From NCBI GenBank assembly GCA_024640365.1, contig JAHEFE010000118.1:1-64000 (forward strand): 64,000 nucleotides of DNA, written 5' to 3'. Positions 18,300 to 27,964 of this stretch are shown here, one piece after another. The DNA comes from Woeseiaceae bacterium. GTDB lineage: Bacteria; Pseudomonadota; Gammaproteobacteria; Steroidobacterales; Woeseiaceae. Every line of letters starts with the position of its first letter. Positions within the stretch are counted from its first letter, which is position 1. The notes under the pieces were generated by a model. That model did not search any database, had not been told where the DNA came from, and saw nothing but the letters and a program-made list of their open reading frames with translations. A program made the position numbers and the translations under genes.

Positions 18300-19205
18300 T
18301 TAACCTGCCCCGCGCGTGCGCGTTTTGCCGACTTTGGCATTTTTCTCAATGTACTCAATAATCATTCCGGCCACATCTTTGTCAGTCGCGATCTCAATTC
18401 CTTCGAGTCCCGGTGACGAATTTACTTCGAGTACAACCGGTCCATGATTAGACCGCAAAATATCCACACCCGAAACATTAAGTCCCATAATGCGAGATGC
18501 GCGCACAGCAGTGGATCGCTCTTCCGGCGTAATGCGAATGAGTTCCGCCGTGCCGCCGCGGTGCAAATTAGACCGGAACTCTCCTTCCTGGCCCTGTCGC
18601 TTCATCGCAGCAACCACTTTATCGCCCACGATAAAGCAGCGAATGTCAGCCCCGTTCGCTTCCTTCACAAATTCCTGCACCAAAAAATTAGCGTTTAACC
18701 CACGGAATGCTTCGACAACACTCTCTGCGGCCTTGCGCGTTTCGGCCAGGACCACACCCTTGCCCTGCGTTCCCTCCAGTAACTTCACAATTACGGGGGC
18801 ACCTCCAACGAGGTTCAACAAGTCATCGGTATCTCTCGGTGAACTGGCAAAGCCGGTCACAGGCAGACCTATTCCCTTGCGCGACAGTAATTGCAGCGAA
18901 CGCAGCTTGTCCCGCGAACGTGAAATTGCAACTGACTCATTCAGAGGGAAAACTCCCATCATTTCGAACTGCCTTACAACAGCAGTTCCATAAAATGTAA
19001 TCGACGCACCTATGCGAGGAATGATTGCATCAAATCCCTCCAGAACCTTTCCGTCATAATGAATCTCCGGATTGGAACTCGCAATATTCATATAGCAACG
19101 CAACACATTAATAATTGCGACTTCGTGCCCGCGTTCCTCGGCCGCTTCTTTCAAACGACGAGTCGAATATAAATTTTTGTTGCGAGATAAAATACCTATT
19201 TTCAT
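18300..19205 (-). CDS. rimK: RimK-family ATP-grasp alpha-L-glutamate ligase
   Basis: 301-residue ATP-grasp ligase that adds glutamate residues to a protein or peptide acceptor; in E. coli and Pseudomonas the target is the C-terminus of ribosomal protein S6. Motifs include [18 protein letters not shown], the ATP-binding [18 protein letters not shown], the acceptor region [20 protein letters not shown] and the magnesium-binding tail [17 protein letters not shown]. The ATG overlaps the stop codon of the upstream rimB-like gene by 4 bases, which indicates translational coupling. Some RimK relatives make other poly-glutamate products, so the acceptor remains inferred. Confidence 0.9.
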   Translation of the reverse strand: MKIGILSRNKNLYSTRRLKEAAEERGHEVAIINVLRCYMNIASSNPEIHYDGKVLEGFDAIIPRIGASITFYGTAVVRQFEMMGVFPLNESVAISRSRDKLRSLQLLSRKGIGLPVTGFASSPRDTDDLLNLVGGAPVIVKLLEGTQGKGVVLAETRKAAESVVEAFRGLNANFLVQEFVKEANGADIRCFIVGDKVVAAMKRQGQEGEFRSNLHRGGTAELIRITPEERSTAVRASRIMGLNVSGVDILRSNHGPVVLEVNSSPGLEGIEIATDKDVAGMIIEYIEKNAKVGKTRTRGAG

Positions 19206-19669
19206 TGAATTTCGTTTCCCTGATTATTTTCACGGCAACCCAGCAAATACGATTCTTGTGGATTAACCAACGCCTTGCCATTAATTGCCGTTCTTCCCAA
19301 CAACATACGGAACCGCATGTTGTCGCGAGAGGTCAATGATATTTCGATTGGCCATGCCTTTCCCGCCATCTCAAGGATGGTCTCTATAACATAGCGCTGT
19401 TCGGTGTGTCCGCCTGAATCCGTTACTGGTCGCTTATCAACGACCTTCGCCTCGCAGGAAACCACCTCTTCTTTGGTGTACTGCATCGGGTGCATATTAA
19501 ATCGCACCCATTGTTCGCTATTCTTTTCGAACGTCGTAATACCAAATGTATGCAAAGCCGATGTTCGGGCTCCTGTATCTACTTTGGCTTTCACATGCAA
19601 TCCGAGCTCCGGCAATTTCAGCCATTCCCGCCAACCCAGGATAACTTTGATTTTGCTTTGATCGCTCAT
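19202..19669 (-). CDS. RimB-type retropepsin-like (PF05618) putative ATP-dependent zinc protease
   Basis: 155-residue protein with the retropepsin-like signature [14 protein letters not shown] near residues 28-40 and a second conserved segment [20 protein letters not shown] close to the C-terminus. The family is labelled ATP-dependent zinc protease, but the D-T-G-A motif points to an aspartyl-protease fold. In Pseudomonas the relative RimB works with RimA and RimK to control S6 glutamylation. Four-base overlaps with rimK downstream and the M14-like gene upstream make a tightly coupled trio. A regulatory role on RimK products is inferred from this context. Confidence 0.85.
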   Translation of the reverse strand: MSDQSKIKVILGWREWLKLPELGLHVKAKVDTGARTSALHTFGITTFEKNSEQWVRFNMHPMQYTKEEVVSCEAKVVDKRPVTDSGGHTEQRYVIETILEMAGKAWPIEISLTSRDNMRFRMLLGRTAINGKALVNPQESYLLGCRENNQGNEIQ

Positions 19670-20694
19670 AGAGAATCCACGTTTTCATTCATTTGTGATT
19701 GTTGAAACTCCTCAACCACAACCTCCGCTTCGTGGTTGTCCTCAAATCGTGCAAGATGAAACAGAGCCTCACCTTCGTGCGCTAATGGCAACATACTGCA
19801 ACCAATGACGATACCGCCTACTGTCGCCAAAACATCGTCTTCAACTTCGCCGAAAGGATCGGTAATTGTTGCCAGTACGTCCCCTTTCTTTACTCGTTGT
19901 CCCAGCTTGCTTTTCGATAACACGATACCGCTGCACGGTGCTCGCATCCAACTGGTCGAATCGCTGACAACTGGCTCAATTAACGCAGTCTTCTGTTTCG
20001 CTGCAGGCAACATTCCAAGTGAGCGCATCACGCGCGTCACACCTCGTACTCCAGCGCGAATAGATAATTCGTCAAACCGCGACGCTTCTCCTGCTTCATA
20101 CAACAACAAAGGAATATTTGCCTCGGCCGCAGTTTCTCGCAAAGACCCGTCCCGGATCGTCGAATTAATGATGACCGGACTGCCAAAAACTTTCGCGAGT
20201 CGAAGCACCTCCGGATTAGACAGGTCACCGCGTATTTGCGGCAAATTCGAACGATCGGCAGAACCTGTATGCAGATCAATTCCAAAATCCGCTTGCGAAA
20301 TTATTTCTGTGGAAATCAGGTTAGCAAGGCGCGATGCTGCAGAACCTGTTTCGCGACCAGGAAAAGAACGATTTAAATCCCGACGATCCGGTAAATAACG
20401 CGAGCGATAAATAAAACCAAAGACGTTCACTATGGGTGCTGCGATCAGACAGCCCCGCAACCTGTCCAATGAGCGCATGCGCAAGACTCGACGAATTATT
20501 TCTGTGCCATTCAGTTCATCGCCGTGAACAGCTGCGGTCAGGAACATTGTTGGGCCGTCGCGACGGCCATTAATGACATGAATTGGAATTGTCAGCTCAG
20601 CCTGGGTATACAAATCTGCAACGGGTAGATCGATTTTCAGACGACTCCCCGGAGCTACTTCGTGTTTGCCAATTTTAATCGTTCGATTTGCCAA
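19666..20694 (-). CDS. Succinylglutamate desuccinylase/aspartoacylase-family (M14) zinc hydrolase
   Basis: 342-residue member of the M14-related AstE/AspA family. The zinc motif is AAVHGDELNGTEI (His and Glu ligands) followed by the second histidine in GIDLHTGS, and a catalytic glutamate is likely in LLLYEAGE. A C-terminal biotinyl-like beta segment (SGIVLSKSKLGQRVKKGDVLATI) is typical of the group. The start is a TTG at 20694 supported by AAAGGAT at seven bases. It heads the trio with rimB and rimK. A deacylase or carboxypeptidase acting on N-acyl or isopeptide-linked glutamate would fit the neighbourhood, but the substrate is inferred. Confidence 0.85.
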   Translation of the reverse strand: MANRTIKIGKHEVAPGSRLKIDLPVADLYTQAELTIPIHVINGRRDGPTMFLTAAVHGDELNGTEIIRRVLRMRSLDRLRGCLIAAPIVNVFGFIYRSRYLPDRRDLNRSFPGRETGSAASRLANLISTEIISQADFGIDLHTGSADRSNLPQIRGDLSNPEVLRLAKVFGSPVIINSTIRDGSLRETAAEANIPLLLYEAGEASRFDELSIRAGVRGVTRVMRSLGMLPAAKQKTALIEPVVSDSTSWMRAPCSGIVLSKSKLGQRVKKGDVLATITDPFGEVEDDVLATVGGIVIGCSMLPLAHEGEALFHLARFEDNHEAEVVVEEFQQSQMNENVDSL

Positions 20695-20857
20695 CCAGAT
20701 ATCCTTTCAGGCAATTGCCCACTAGTGCGGTAGCTAAAATGCGCGCCCTCCACTGTGCGGCGGAACGCCTGTATACAGTGTTACGGCCGGCGTGAATAGC
20801 ATTTTTTTCTGTGCAATCTGGCAACAAGTGCAGCAGCAGTACTCCCCTGCCGCACCA

Positions 20858-22159
20858 CTAGCGACTGAGACGGTAAATCAGCAAAGCAGCCCGTTTAATC
20901 GCAACTGACATGCTGGTTAAATCAAGTTGTTCGTCAGGGGTATGCCCGCCACTGCCCAGAGCACCCATACCGGCGAGACCATCTGTATAAGGCGCCACAA
21001 ATGAAATATCGGCAGCACCCCGTTGTGACGGATCCAGCGCCGGCATGCGGCCCCGTCCAAGTTGCTCGTTAATATCCGACAACATTGATTGTAGCTGCTT
21101 ATTACCGTCCGTCGGCGCCATTGCTGGATAACCATCCTCGAATACAATCTTAGCGTCAGTTTGCGGCAAATGGCGTGCCACGACTGCTAACATTGCTTGT
21201 CTGGCACGCTCCAGTTGATCATTCGAAATTGTTCGAATACCGCCGTGGACAACCACTTTGCGTGGCACGACATTGGTCTTACCAAACGCAGTACCGCGAT
21301 TTTGCTCTGAGTCGTAGGTTACTTCCGTACCTCCGACAATGGCGCCCGCATTAAACGTCAAATATTCCTCGCCACGGACTTCATTATAAAACTCATTCAG
21401 AATTCGGGCCGCCTCGAAAATAGCACCCGCTCCGGTTTCTTCGCTGAAAATTCCTGATGAATGCGCCTGTTTACCCGATACCTCGAGACGCCAGTCGCTT
21501 GAGCTGCGCCGTGCAATCGTCGCCCAGTCCTGACCATCGCTGTGAATCGCTGCTTCAAAGCCCAGGGCAACATCTGCCCACTGACCCGCTTTAACAAGGT
21601 CCTCGCGCACTACCGCCAATGGCTCACCTGGCTTTTCTTCGTCCCCGGTATACGCAACAACGATCTGTGTATCGTCAAGCGCATCGACGGCCTGCAGGGC
21701 CTTCAGCGCGTAGAGAATAATGATATTGCCAGACTTCATGTCCTCAATACCGGGACCGGTTGCTGAATCGCCATTGCGCACGAAGGACTGAAACGCATCA
21801 TCAGGTTCAAAAACTGTGTCCAGATGACCTATCAAGAGAATTTTCCTGCCCTTGCTGCCGGCATGCGTGGCAAACAGGTGGCCCGCACGATTCACTTCGG
21901 CGGGCAGCTCAATCCATTCCGTCTTAAAGCCAAGCGCATCAAACTCCCGGCTCAATAAGTCACCGACCTTGTGGATGCCGGCGTGGTTCATCGTGCCACT
22001 GTTTATGTTGACCGATTTCTCCAGTAGATCGATTGAGTCATCGACGTTACTGTCAACCCACTTTGTAATCGCCTGCTCCGTCTCATCCAGAGGTTCGGCC
22101 CCGGCCAGGACAGGCGTAACGAATAACAATAACGCGATCAAAAAGCGGGAAACCATCAT
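20858..22159 (-). CDS. Secreted M20-family metallopeptidase, glutamate carboxypeptidase-like
   Basis: From the ATG at 22159, with GGAG eight bases upstream, the protein has 433 residues and a signal peptide (FLIALLLFVTPVLAGAEP). The two-zinc M20 site is seen in LLIGHLDTVFE, GPGIEDMKSGN, YTGDEEKPGEP and the C-terminal GSGGHTPDEQLD. The central dimerisation domain includes the conserved SGKQAHSSGIFS histidine. Similarity is greatest to the CPG2-type carboxypeptidases that release C-terminal glutamate. It would act in the periplasm and is separated by 95 bases from the DUF5916 gene on the same strand. Confidence 0.88.
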   Translation of the reverse strand: MMVSRFLIALLLFVTPVLAGAEPLDETEQAITKWVDSNVDDSIDLLEKSVNINSGTMNHAGIHKVGDLLSREFDALGFKTEWIELPAEVNRAGHLFATHAGSKGRKILLIGHLDTVFEPDDAFQSFVRNGDSATGPGIEDMKSGNIIILYALKALQAVDALDDTQIVVAYTGDEEKPGEPLAVVREDLVKAGQWADVALGFEAAIHSDGQDWATIARRSSSDWRLEVSGKQAHSSGIFSEETGAGAIFEAARILNEFYNEVRGEEYLTFNAGAIVGGTEVTYDSEQNRGTAFGKTNVVPRKVVVHGGIRTISNDQLERARQAMLAVVARHLPQTDAKIVFEDGYPAMAPTDGNKQLQSMLSDINEQLGRGRMPALDPSQRGAADISFVAPYTDGLAGMGALGSGGHTPDEQLDLTSMSVAIKRAALLIYRLSR

Positions 22160-22254
22160 CAGCAAAACTCCGGGAACATCAGTGAGCGTAGCGCTCAAGA
22201 TAAAGCTAATTGACAGAATTTAGTAGTGGGGTCCGGCAGAAATTGCTCGAACCG

Positions 22255-24522
22255 TCAGTTAAACAGCGATGCCTCGGGCATCCAGGCGTAACCTATTTTC
22301 ATGAAAAATGTGCGGTCTGTGAGCACGTTATTGGCAAGGTCATTGTCATCGATATGGTTGTCCGCATAACCCAGGAAGAAAACAGTCTGGGGATTCAATT
22401 TGTAGGAATACAGAAACTGTAATCCGTTCGACCGGTAATGCGGCGTCACGATCTCTGTATATTCGTCCTGATTGCGCCGTATGTTCTGGTGCTGCAAGGT
22501 GGCCCGGACAAAGCTGCGAATATTGAAATGCCACGTAAGTCGCGCGTCTATTAATTGCGCGTCGTAGATATTAGGCCCCATCTTGCTATCCAGTTTGGAC
22601 ACCGTGTAATCAACACCCATGAACAGGTTTTTGTTGACATTCCACTCTGCCCTCGGTCGCAACCACAATTGATCCGCAAGACGAGCATTTGAATAGTCGA
22701 TTTGATCACCGACACTACCATGTACCTCAAGAAAAAGACCGCTCAGCGGCTTCATACTGGCATTGAAATTAAAGCCCTTTTTTTCATAAAGAACGTCTTT
22801 CCATAGCTCTCGACCCATTCCCCCTTCCACGGAAAATTCGGAGGAATAAGCGCCATTTACTGACAATCGCAACTCCGCAGCCCGACCTTTCACCTGTCCC
22901 GTGCTGTCGTGGCTAATGTCCCAGTCTGCACGTAACCTGACTGAGTTCCACCACATACCGTCATCTCCCCACCACCGCCGGGAAAATCCACCCATTTGCC
23001 AGTCATAACCGACAGTCGGTACAAATCCACTATCCGCTCTAAAATTGTCATCGTACTTTTCGTACATAGTGAACCAGGACCAATATTCGCCATCATGCTT
23101 GTAGCGAGCAGCTACGCCATAGCCTGAAAACGAACCCAGCGGCTGACCGTGTTCAACAGCTAATAAATCCGGATACTCTGTTTCCGAATGCAAGTACTGC
23201 GCTCTAAACGTGTCCTGCTCAGTCAGGCTCCAGTAGCCATCAATGGCACCGACCCGATTCCGATAACCGTCACCGTCTCTCGAGGTGATCAGCGCTCCCG
23301 CGTTGGCGGGCCCAAAATTGTAGTTGTAGCGCGCAACCAGCGAACGACTGCGGGAGTCAATCGCGCCCGTATCCGAGCTGTAAGTGCCTGGAAACAACAG
23401 GTTGGTTACTTCATCCTCGGCGACAAACATGCCAAAAGTATGCTCGTCACGCCTCCCCGTAACCTTCGCTCCATAGCGTGGATCAACAATCGTGCGCGTG
23501 AAAACTGCGTCAACCGGTGTTGAAAAATAATCGGAGCCCTCCAGAAAAAAAGGCCTTTTTTCCGGGTATTGCAAGGCGAACTGTTGATTGATATCAAGCT
23601 GACCGACATCGGATTCAACCTGAGAAAAATCCGGATTCAGGGCAAAGCTCGCTGTAATATCCGGAGTCAGACCCCAACGTACGCTAACGCCTTCATCGAA
23701 TGCGGGCTTGCCGGTCGACAACGACCAGTTTTCATCAGCGACGTCGGATCGAATAACTGTCACTGTTGGTACGATTTGCAAGTCCCGGGTGGGCTTTGCA
23801 TCAGCGAATCCCCGAATTTCCTGATATTGGCAAATCTTGCACTTGATATCTCGATGCACGGGGAAGGTCGAAAACTCATAACCTTGCGAACGAGGATACC
23901 CTCGAGTACCGAATATTCTCCAGATTTGCTCACCTGATGACAGTGGAAATCGAAACTGACTCAAAGGTATCGCGAATTCTGCGGTATACCCGTTGTCGTG
24001 AATCTGTGCGGCGGATCTCCAGATTGCATCCCATGAATCGTCATAGTCGTCGACGTCTTCATTGCGCAGCAAATCGGCCTGTACGCCGACCGCCGAGACT
24101 GCAAAGCCATATGCGCGTCGACTATCGTTAAACGGATCGATCAGCACCCCGATGTAGTCATCATTCCAAATAGCATCACGCTCGCGAAGGTAAGCGCGTA
24201 TTTTGGATGGATCAGGATCATCCGCTTCGAAAGCCACATACAGAGTTGCGCCATCCTCAAACAGATACATGCGCGTCTTCACTTTTGCCGGCAAGTTTTC
24301 ACCAGGCTCACTTTCGTAATCCATAGTCATGGTAAGCGCCTCGCGCCAGGCGGACTCATCCAGCCTGCCATCGATATCCATATCCGCCTGTATATTCGGC
24401 ACTTTGGGGACTGACGGGACTACAGAACCCTCATCGCCGAGCGCTGCAGACGAGCCATAAGAAGACGTAACCATCAGCAACAGAATGACGGCACAACAAA
24501 GGCGTTGACAATGAAGAAACAT
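22255..24522 (-). CDS. DUF5916 protein with N-terminal CBM9-like domain and outer-membrane beta-barrel-like C-terminus
   Basis: 755-residue exported protein with a signal peptide in the first 24 residues. The N-terminal domain (about 40-230) has the CBM9-like pattern IDGRLDESAWREA, TLYVAFEADDPDPSKI and YTAEFAIPLSQFRF. The remainder (from about 245) is rich in alternating amphipathic strands, with LNPDFSQVESDVGQLDINQQFALQYPEKRPFF split across the DUF5916 core, and ends in an aromatic-rich strand near the C-terminal Phe-Asn, consistent with a barrel. Function is not established for the family. It follows the symporter gene by 21 bases with a weak ribosome-binding site and may be in the same operon. 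Confidence 0.8.
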   Translation of the reverse strand: MFLHCQRLCCAVILLLMVTSSYGSSAALGDEGSVVPSVPKVPNIQADMDIDGRLDESAWREALTMTMDYESEPGENLPAKVKTRMYLFEDGATLYVAFEADDPDPSKIRAYLRERDAIWNDDYIGVLIDPFNDSRRAYGFAVSAVGVQADLLRNEDVDDYDDSWDAIWRSAAQIHDNGYTAEFAIPLSQFRFPLSSGEQIWRIFGTRGYPRSQGYEFSTFPVHRDIKCKICQYQEIRGFADAKPTRDLQIVPTVTVIRSDVADENWSLSTGKPAFDEGVSVRWGLTPDITASFALNPDFSQVESDVGQLDINQQFALQYPEKRPFFLEGSDYFSTPVDAVFTRTIVDPRYGAKVTGRRDEHTFGMFVAEDEVTNLLFPGTYSSDTGAIDSRSRSLVARYNYNFGPANAGALITSRDGDGYRNRVGAIDGYWSLTEQDTFRAQYLHSETEYPDLLAVEHGQPLGSFSGYGVAARYKHDGEYWSWFTMYEKYDDNFRADSGFVPTVGYDWQMGGFSRRWWGDDGMWWNSVRLRADWDISHDSTGQVKGRAAELRLSVNGAYSSEFSVEGGMGRELWKDVLYEKKGFNFNASMKPLSGLFLEVHGSVGDQIDYSNARLADQLWLRPRAEWNVNKNLFMGVDYTVSKLDSKMGPNIYDAQLIDARLTWHFNIRSFVRATLQHQNIRRNQDEYTEIVTPHYRSNGLQFLYSYKLNPQTVFFLGYADNHIDDNDLANNVLTDRTFFMKIGYAWMPEASLFN

Positions 24523-24543
24523 TTCGATTTTGGTTACTTTTGA

Positions 24544-26298
24544 CTAACGGGGTATACGAATATTCTCGACCATATGCTGAATACGTTCCGGCGGCGCTGC
24601 CGTTAGATAGCTGACCGAAATAGCGACGGCAAAGTTTAACAGCATACCGATGACGCCGATACCTTCAGGAGATATGCCAAATAACCAGTGCTCCGCCGAA
24701 TTAATGCCCCAGGGCGCCCCTGCCCACTTCAGGAATAATCCCTTGAAGAATTCAATGTAAGCGTAGGTAAAGATGAGGCCTGTCAACATTCCGGCAATGG
24801 CGCCTTCTTTGTTGACTCGTTTGAAGAATATCCCCAGCAAGATAGCAGGAAATAGCGAGGCGGCGGCCAGGCCAAAAGCAAACGCGACGACCTGCGCAAC
24901 CCATCCAGGTGGATCAAACCCGAGATAGCCAGCTATCAGGATTGCAACTGCTGCGGCAATTCGTCCTGCCAGCAACTCTGCTTTGTCGGAAATATTCGGC
25001 GCAAATATCCCCTTGATCAGGTCATGTGAAATGGCGGCTGAGATTACCAACAAAAGTCCTGCGGCAGTCGACAGCGCAGCGGCCACTCCGCCGGCTGCCA
25101 CTAAAGCGATAACCCAATTTGGCAGGTGAGCAATTTCCGGGTTGGCGAGAACCATTATGTCTCTATCAACCGCTAATTCGTTACCCTGCCATCCATAGGA
25201 TTCCGCTGTCGGCATAAACGCCGGATTGGCATCATTGTAATACTGGATGCGCCCGTCGTGATTTTTGTCATCGACATGCAGCAGACCGGTATTTTCCCAG
25301 GTCCGAAACCAGCCGGGACGATCCTCATACTCCAAACTGCCGTCCACAGTGCCTATCGCCCCCGGCTGAATAGTCTGGATGAGGTTATATCGACTCATTG
25401 CTCCTACAGCAGGTGCAGTGGTGTAAAGAATCGCAATAAAGAACAACGCATAACCCGCAGACAAACGCGCGTCCCTGACTTTTGGCACTGTGAAAAATCG
25501 CACGATAACGTGCGGTAATCCGGCAGTGCCAACCATTAAGGCTAGCGTGATACAGAAAACGTCTATCGTGCTTTTGGTGCCGCTCGTGTACTGAGTGAAT
25601 CCTAATGAAGTAACAACATTATCAAGTTTATCGAGCAGACTCGCGCCACTGTTTGCGACTTCACTACCGAAGGCCAACTGCGGCAAAGGATTGCCCGTCA
25701 ATTGAATGGCAATAAAAACGGCAGGCACAGTGTAAGCAAAAATCAGGACGCAATACTGGGCCACCTGGGTGTAGGTAATGCCCTTCATACCGCCGAGCAC
25801 AGCGTATATGAACACGACGCCCATACCGATCAATAAGCCGGTCGTTATTTCCACCTCAAGGAAGCGTGAGAAAACAATACCAACACCTCGCATCTGACCA
25901 GCGACATACGTAAAAGAAATGAAAATGAGGCAAATGACGGCGACTATTCGTGCCGCCTTCGAATAATACCGCTCACTGATAAATTCAGGGACCGTGAATT
26001 TGCCGAACTTGCGTAAATAGGGCGCCAATAACAAGGCCAGTAAGACGTACCCGCCCGTCCAGCCCATAAGGTATACAGATCCATCGTAGCCAAGAAAAGC
26101 AATCAATCCTGCCATGGAGATGAAGGATGCCGCACTCATCCAGTCGGCCGCCGTTGCCATGCCGTTGGCCAAGGGCGAAACACCCTTCCCGGCCACGTAG
26201 AAATCACCGGTATTGTGGGCGCGCGACCAAATAGCAATGCCAATATAGAGAGCAAAACTGGCACCCACGATCAGGTAGGTCAGAGACTTAAGTTCCAT
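24544..26298 (-). CDS. Sodium/solute symporter large subunit (VC_2705/ActP-like, SSS family)
   Basis: 584-residue member of the sodium:solute symporter family with about 13-14 membrane segments. The first helices (YLIVGASFALYIGIAIWSR, then GNFYVAGKGVSP-like GDFYVAGKGVSPLANGMAT split by the loop) and AADWMSAASFISMAGL match acetate and monocarboxylate permeases. A hydrophilic insertion of about 80 residues (roughly 315-395) between helices is typical of the VC_2705 subgroup, which is encoded with a small DUF4212 partner as here. The likely substrates are short-chain carboxylates with sodium. It begins 9 bases after the DUF4212 gene. Confidence 0.88.
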   Translation of the reverse strand: MELKSLTYLIVGASFALYIGIAIWSRAHNTGDFYVAGKGVSPLANGMATAADWMSAASFISMAGLIAFLGYDGSVYLMGWTGGYVLLALLLAPYLRKFGKFTVPEFISERYYSKAARIVAVICLIFISFTYVAGQMRGVGIVFSRFLEVEITTGLLIGMGVVFIYAVLGGMKGITYTQVAQYCVLIFAYTVPAVFIAIQLTGNPLPQLAFGSEVANSGASLLDKLDNVVTSLGFTQYTSGTKSTIDVFCITLALMVGTAGLPHVIVRFFTVPKVRDARLSAGYALFFIAILYTTAPAVGAMSRYNLIQTIQPGAIGTVDGSLEYEDRPGWFRTWENTGLLHVDDKNHDGRIQYYNDANPAFMPTAESYGWQGNELAVDRDIMVLANPEIAHLPNWVIALVAAGGVAAALSTAAGLLLVISAAISHDLIKGIFAPNISDKAELLAGRIAAAVAILIAGYLGFDPPGWVAQVVAFAFGLAAASLFPAILLGIFFKRVNKEGAIAGMLTGLIFTYAYIEFFKGLFLKWAGAPWGINSAEHWLFGISPEGIGVIGMLLNFAVAISVSYLTAAPPERIQHMVENIRIPR

Positions 26299-26307
26299 CA
26301 GCGGCGC

Positions 26308-26565
26308 TCATTCCTCGTGCACATCATATTTTTTGTCGATCTTGTTCATGCGCCATGCATAGAAAAAAATCAGTGCCACAAAAACATAGATTGAGCCTTG
26401 CTGAGCAAACCAGAAACCCAGTTTGATACCGCCGATTCGCATCGTGTTTAGTTGCTCAACCAATAAGATGCCGAATACATAGGAGCAAATAAACCAGATC
26501 AAAAGGCAGAGTCCGACCAGGCGCAGATTGCTGCGCCAGTATGCTGATCTGTTTTCAGGAGTCAT
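26308..26565 (-). CDS. DUF4212 small subunit of the sodium/solute symporter
   Basis: 85-residue protein with two membrane segments (about 15-35 and 52-70), starting with the typical RSAYWRSNLRLVGLCLLIW sequence and containing GFWFAQQGSIYVFVALIFFY. DUF4212 proteins occur almost always directly before a VC_2705-type symporter, as here, and are thought to be a partner subunit. The gene ends 9 bases before the large subunit. Upstream lies a 520-base region without a gene but with a minus-strand terminator. Confidence 0.9.
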   Translation of the reverse strand: MTPENRSAYWRSNLRLVGLCLLIWFICSYVFGILLVEQLNTMRIGGIKLGFWFAQQGSIYVFVALIFFYAWRMNKIDKKYDVHEE

Positions 26566-27088
26566 TACGTCTGGTGCGCCAAGTAGTAGAAGCGTCTTAA
26601 CTTATCAGAGCAAGTGTCTTTTGACACTAGCCGCATCAAAAAAACTTTTCAGGATGATGAGTCGCGAGAAAATCGGGATGACTGTAGCGCGGATAAAGTG
26701 GCAAATTGCGAACAAAAAAACGGCTCCGAAAAGGAGCCGTTTCAACTTCACTTGCACGCAGACCTCATTATCCCCCCGCCAACTTGCTTTACCTGAAGGT
26801 TTAGCAATCTTTGGACCCACATCTTTTTGTTCTGAAGCTGCGTAAACGTGGGACAAAATTGGCAGAGAAATTGATATTTGTCAATTTGCTCAATAAAGGC
26901 TGTTTGACTCTGCGATAAGAATTTCCCTGTATTTGGTCAAAGAATGCCATTTAGAGAAAAAGTAAATATTCTAAGTTCTAAAAAAATCAATATCTTAGAG
27001 TGCTATACCCAATAGACATTCAACAGCAGAGCCCACGCCATATCAGTGCATCGCTAGAAAATTCGTGCGCAAAACCAGACTATCAGCG
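26566..27088 (-). other. Gene-free leader region upstream of the symporter operon, possible small RNA or attenuator
   Basis: No convincing gene fits in this 523-base stretch. Read on the minus strand it has two -35-like TTGAC elements (about 26935-26940 and 26879-26884), then potential stems: CCCAC with GTGGG enclosing about 30 bases near 26816-26851, TTGCT-AA-ACC with GGT-AA-AGCAA near 26783-26808, and a strong intrinsic terminator at 26714-26742. The terminator is 149 bases before the DUF4212 start. This is the layout of a transcription-attenuated leader or of an independent small RNA of about 150-200 nucleotides. It matches no riboswitch consensus that I recognise. An 83-codon open frame across the terminator is not credible. 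Confidence 0.5.
26714..26742 (-). terminator. Strong minus-strand intrinsic terminator upstream of the symporter operon
   Basis: AAACGGCTCC and GGAGCCGTTT (26718-26727 and 26733-26742) form a perfect 10-bp stem with a five-base loop. Read on the minus strand, the stem is followed by a run of seven T. The plus strand has no T-run, so it acts on minus-strand transcripts that have no recognisable gene upstream. Confidence 0.85.
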
Positions 27089-27937
27089 CTATTCGTCCGC
27101 GATACTGTTGCGCAACAGGCCCACTCGACTGATCTCGACCTCAACAATGTCACCGGGCTGCAACCAGGATGGTGGCTCCTTGGCGAACCCCACTCCGCCA
27201 GGAGTGCCGGTTGCAATGACGTCACCTGGCAGCAACTCCGTGAACGTTGAACAATACTCAATGAGTGTCGGAATATCGAAAATCAGGTCGCCCACACTGG
27301 CCTCTTGCACGACCACTCCGTTCAGTCGTGTCTTCAGACTCAGTTCGCGCGGATCTTTAATTTCATCAGTGGTCACCAGCCACGGGCCCATTGCACCACT
27401 CTTGACAAAATTCTTTCCCGGTGTGAACTGCGGACTGTGTCGCTGCCAGTCTCGAACGCTGCCATCGTTAAAACAGGTATAACCAGCAACGTGCTGTAAC
27501 GCATCAGCGGCGCTGATGTGTCGACCCGCTGTGCCTATGATGACCGCCAACTCACCTTCGTAGTCGAGCTTGTGGGACGCACGCGGGCGAATAAGCGGTT
27601 GATCGTGCCCGGTCTGACTAGCCGCAAAGCGTGTAAATATAACGGGCTTGTCTGGGATATCCCGACCCGTCTCACGCACGTGCGGTAAGTAATTGATGCC
27701 AACACAAAGAATCTTGTCCGGATTCGGCAGCAACGGCAGAAATTCTACATCAGCAATCGCGTAGTCGGCTTTTGCCTTCTCTGCTTCCCTGGCAACCAGA
27801 TCAATCTCACCTAACTCAAGCACCCTCCGTAACCCGCCCCGATATATGGGCAAACGGGCGCCCAAATCAAGTAAGCCGCCTGTGACTTTACAGCCAAACG
27901 TGGGTCTTCCGCCGATTAAGAAACTTGCTAGCTTCAT
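27089..27937 (-). CDS. Fumarylacetoacetate hydrolase (FAH)-family protein
   Basis: 282-residue FAH-fold enzyme. The metal-binding glutamate/aspartate set is visible in KLDYEGELAVIIG, and the family signatures FNDGSVRDWQRHSPQFTPGKNF and GDVIATGTPGGVGFA are intact. Characterised relatives act as fumarylpyruvate or acylpyruvate hydrolases, oxaloacetate decarboxylases or 2-hydroxyhepta-2,4-diene-1,7-dioate isomerases, so the substrate cannot be fixed from sequence. The ATG follows AGAGGATGAC. The histidine-phosphatase gene ends 27 bases upstream on the same strand, suggesting cotranscription. Confidence 0.88.
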   Translation of the reverse strand: MKLASFLIGGRPTFGCKVTGGLLDLGARLPIYRGGLRRVLELGEIDLVAREAEKAKADYAIADVEFLPLLPNPDKILCVGINYLPHVRETGRDIPDKPVIFTRFAASQTGHDQPLIRPRASHKLDYEGELAVIIGTAGRHISAADALQHVAGYTCFNDGSVRDWQRHSPQFTPGKNFVKSGAMGPWLVTTDEIKDPRELSLKTRLNGVVVQEASVGDLIFDIPTLIEYCSTFTELLPGDVIATGTPGGVGFAKEPPSWLQPGDIVEVEISRVGLLRNSIADE

Positions 27938-27964
27938 GTCATCCTCTTGGCCTACAACAACTTC

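Noticed and set aside
26605-26856. 83-codon minus-strand open frame
   Set aside because: It would read straight through a strong intrinsic terminator and has no protein pattern.
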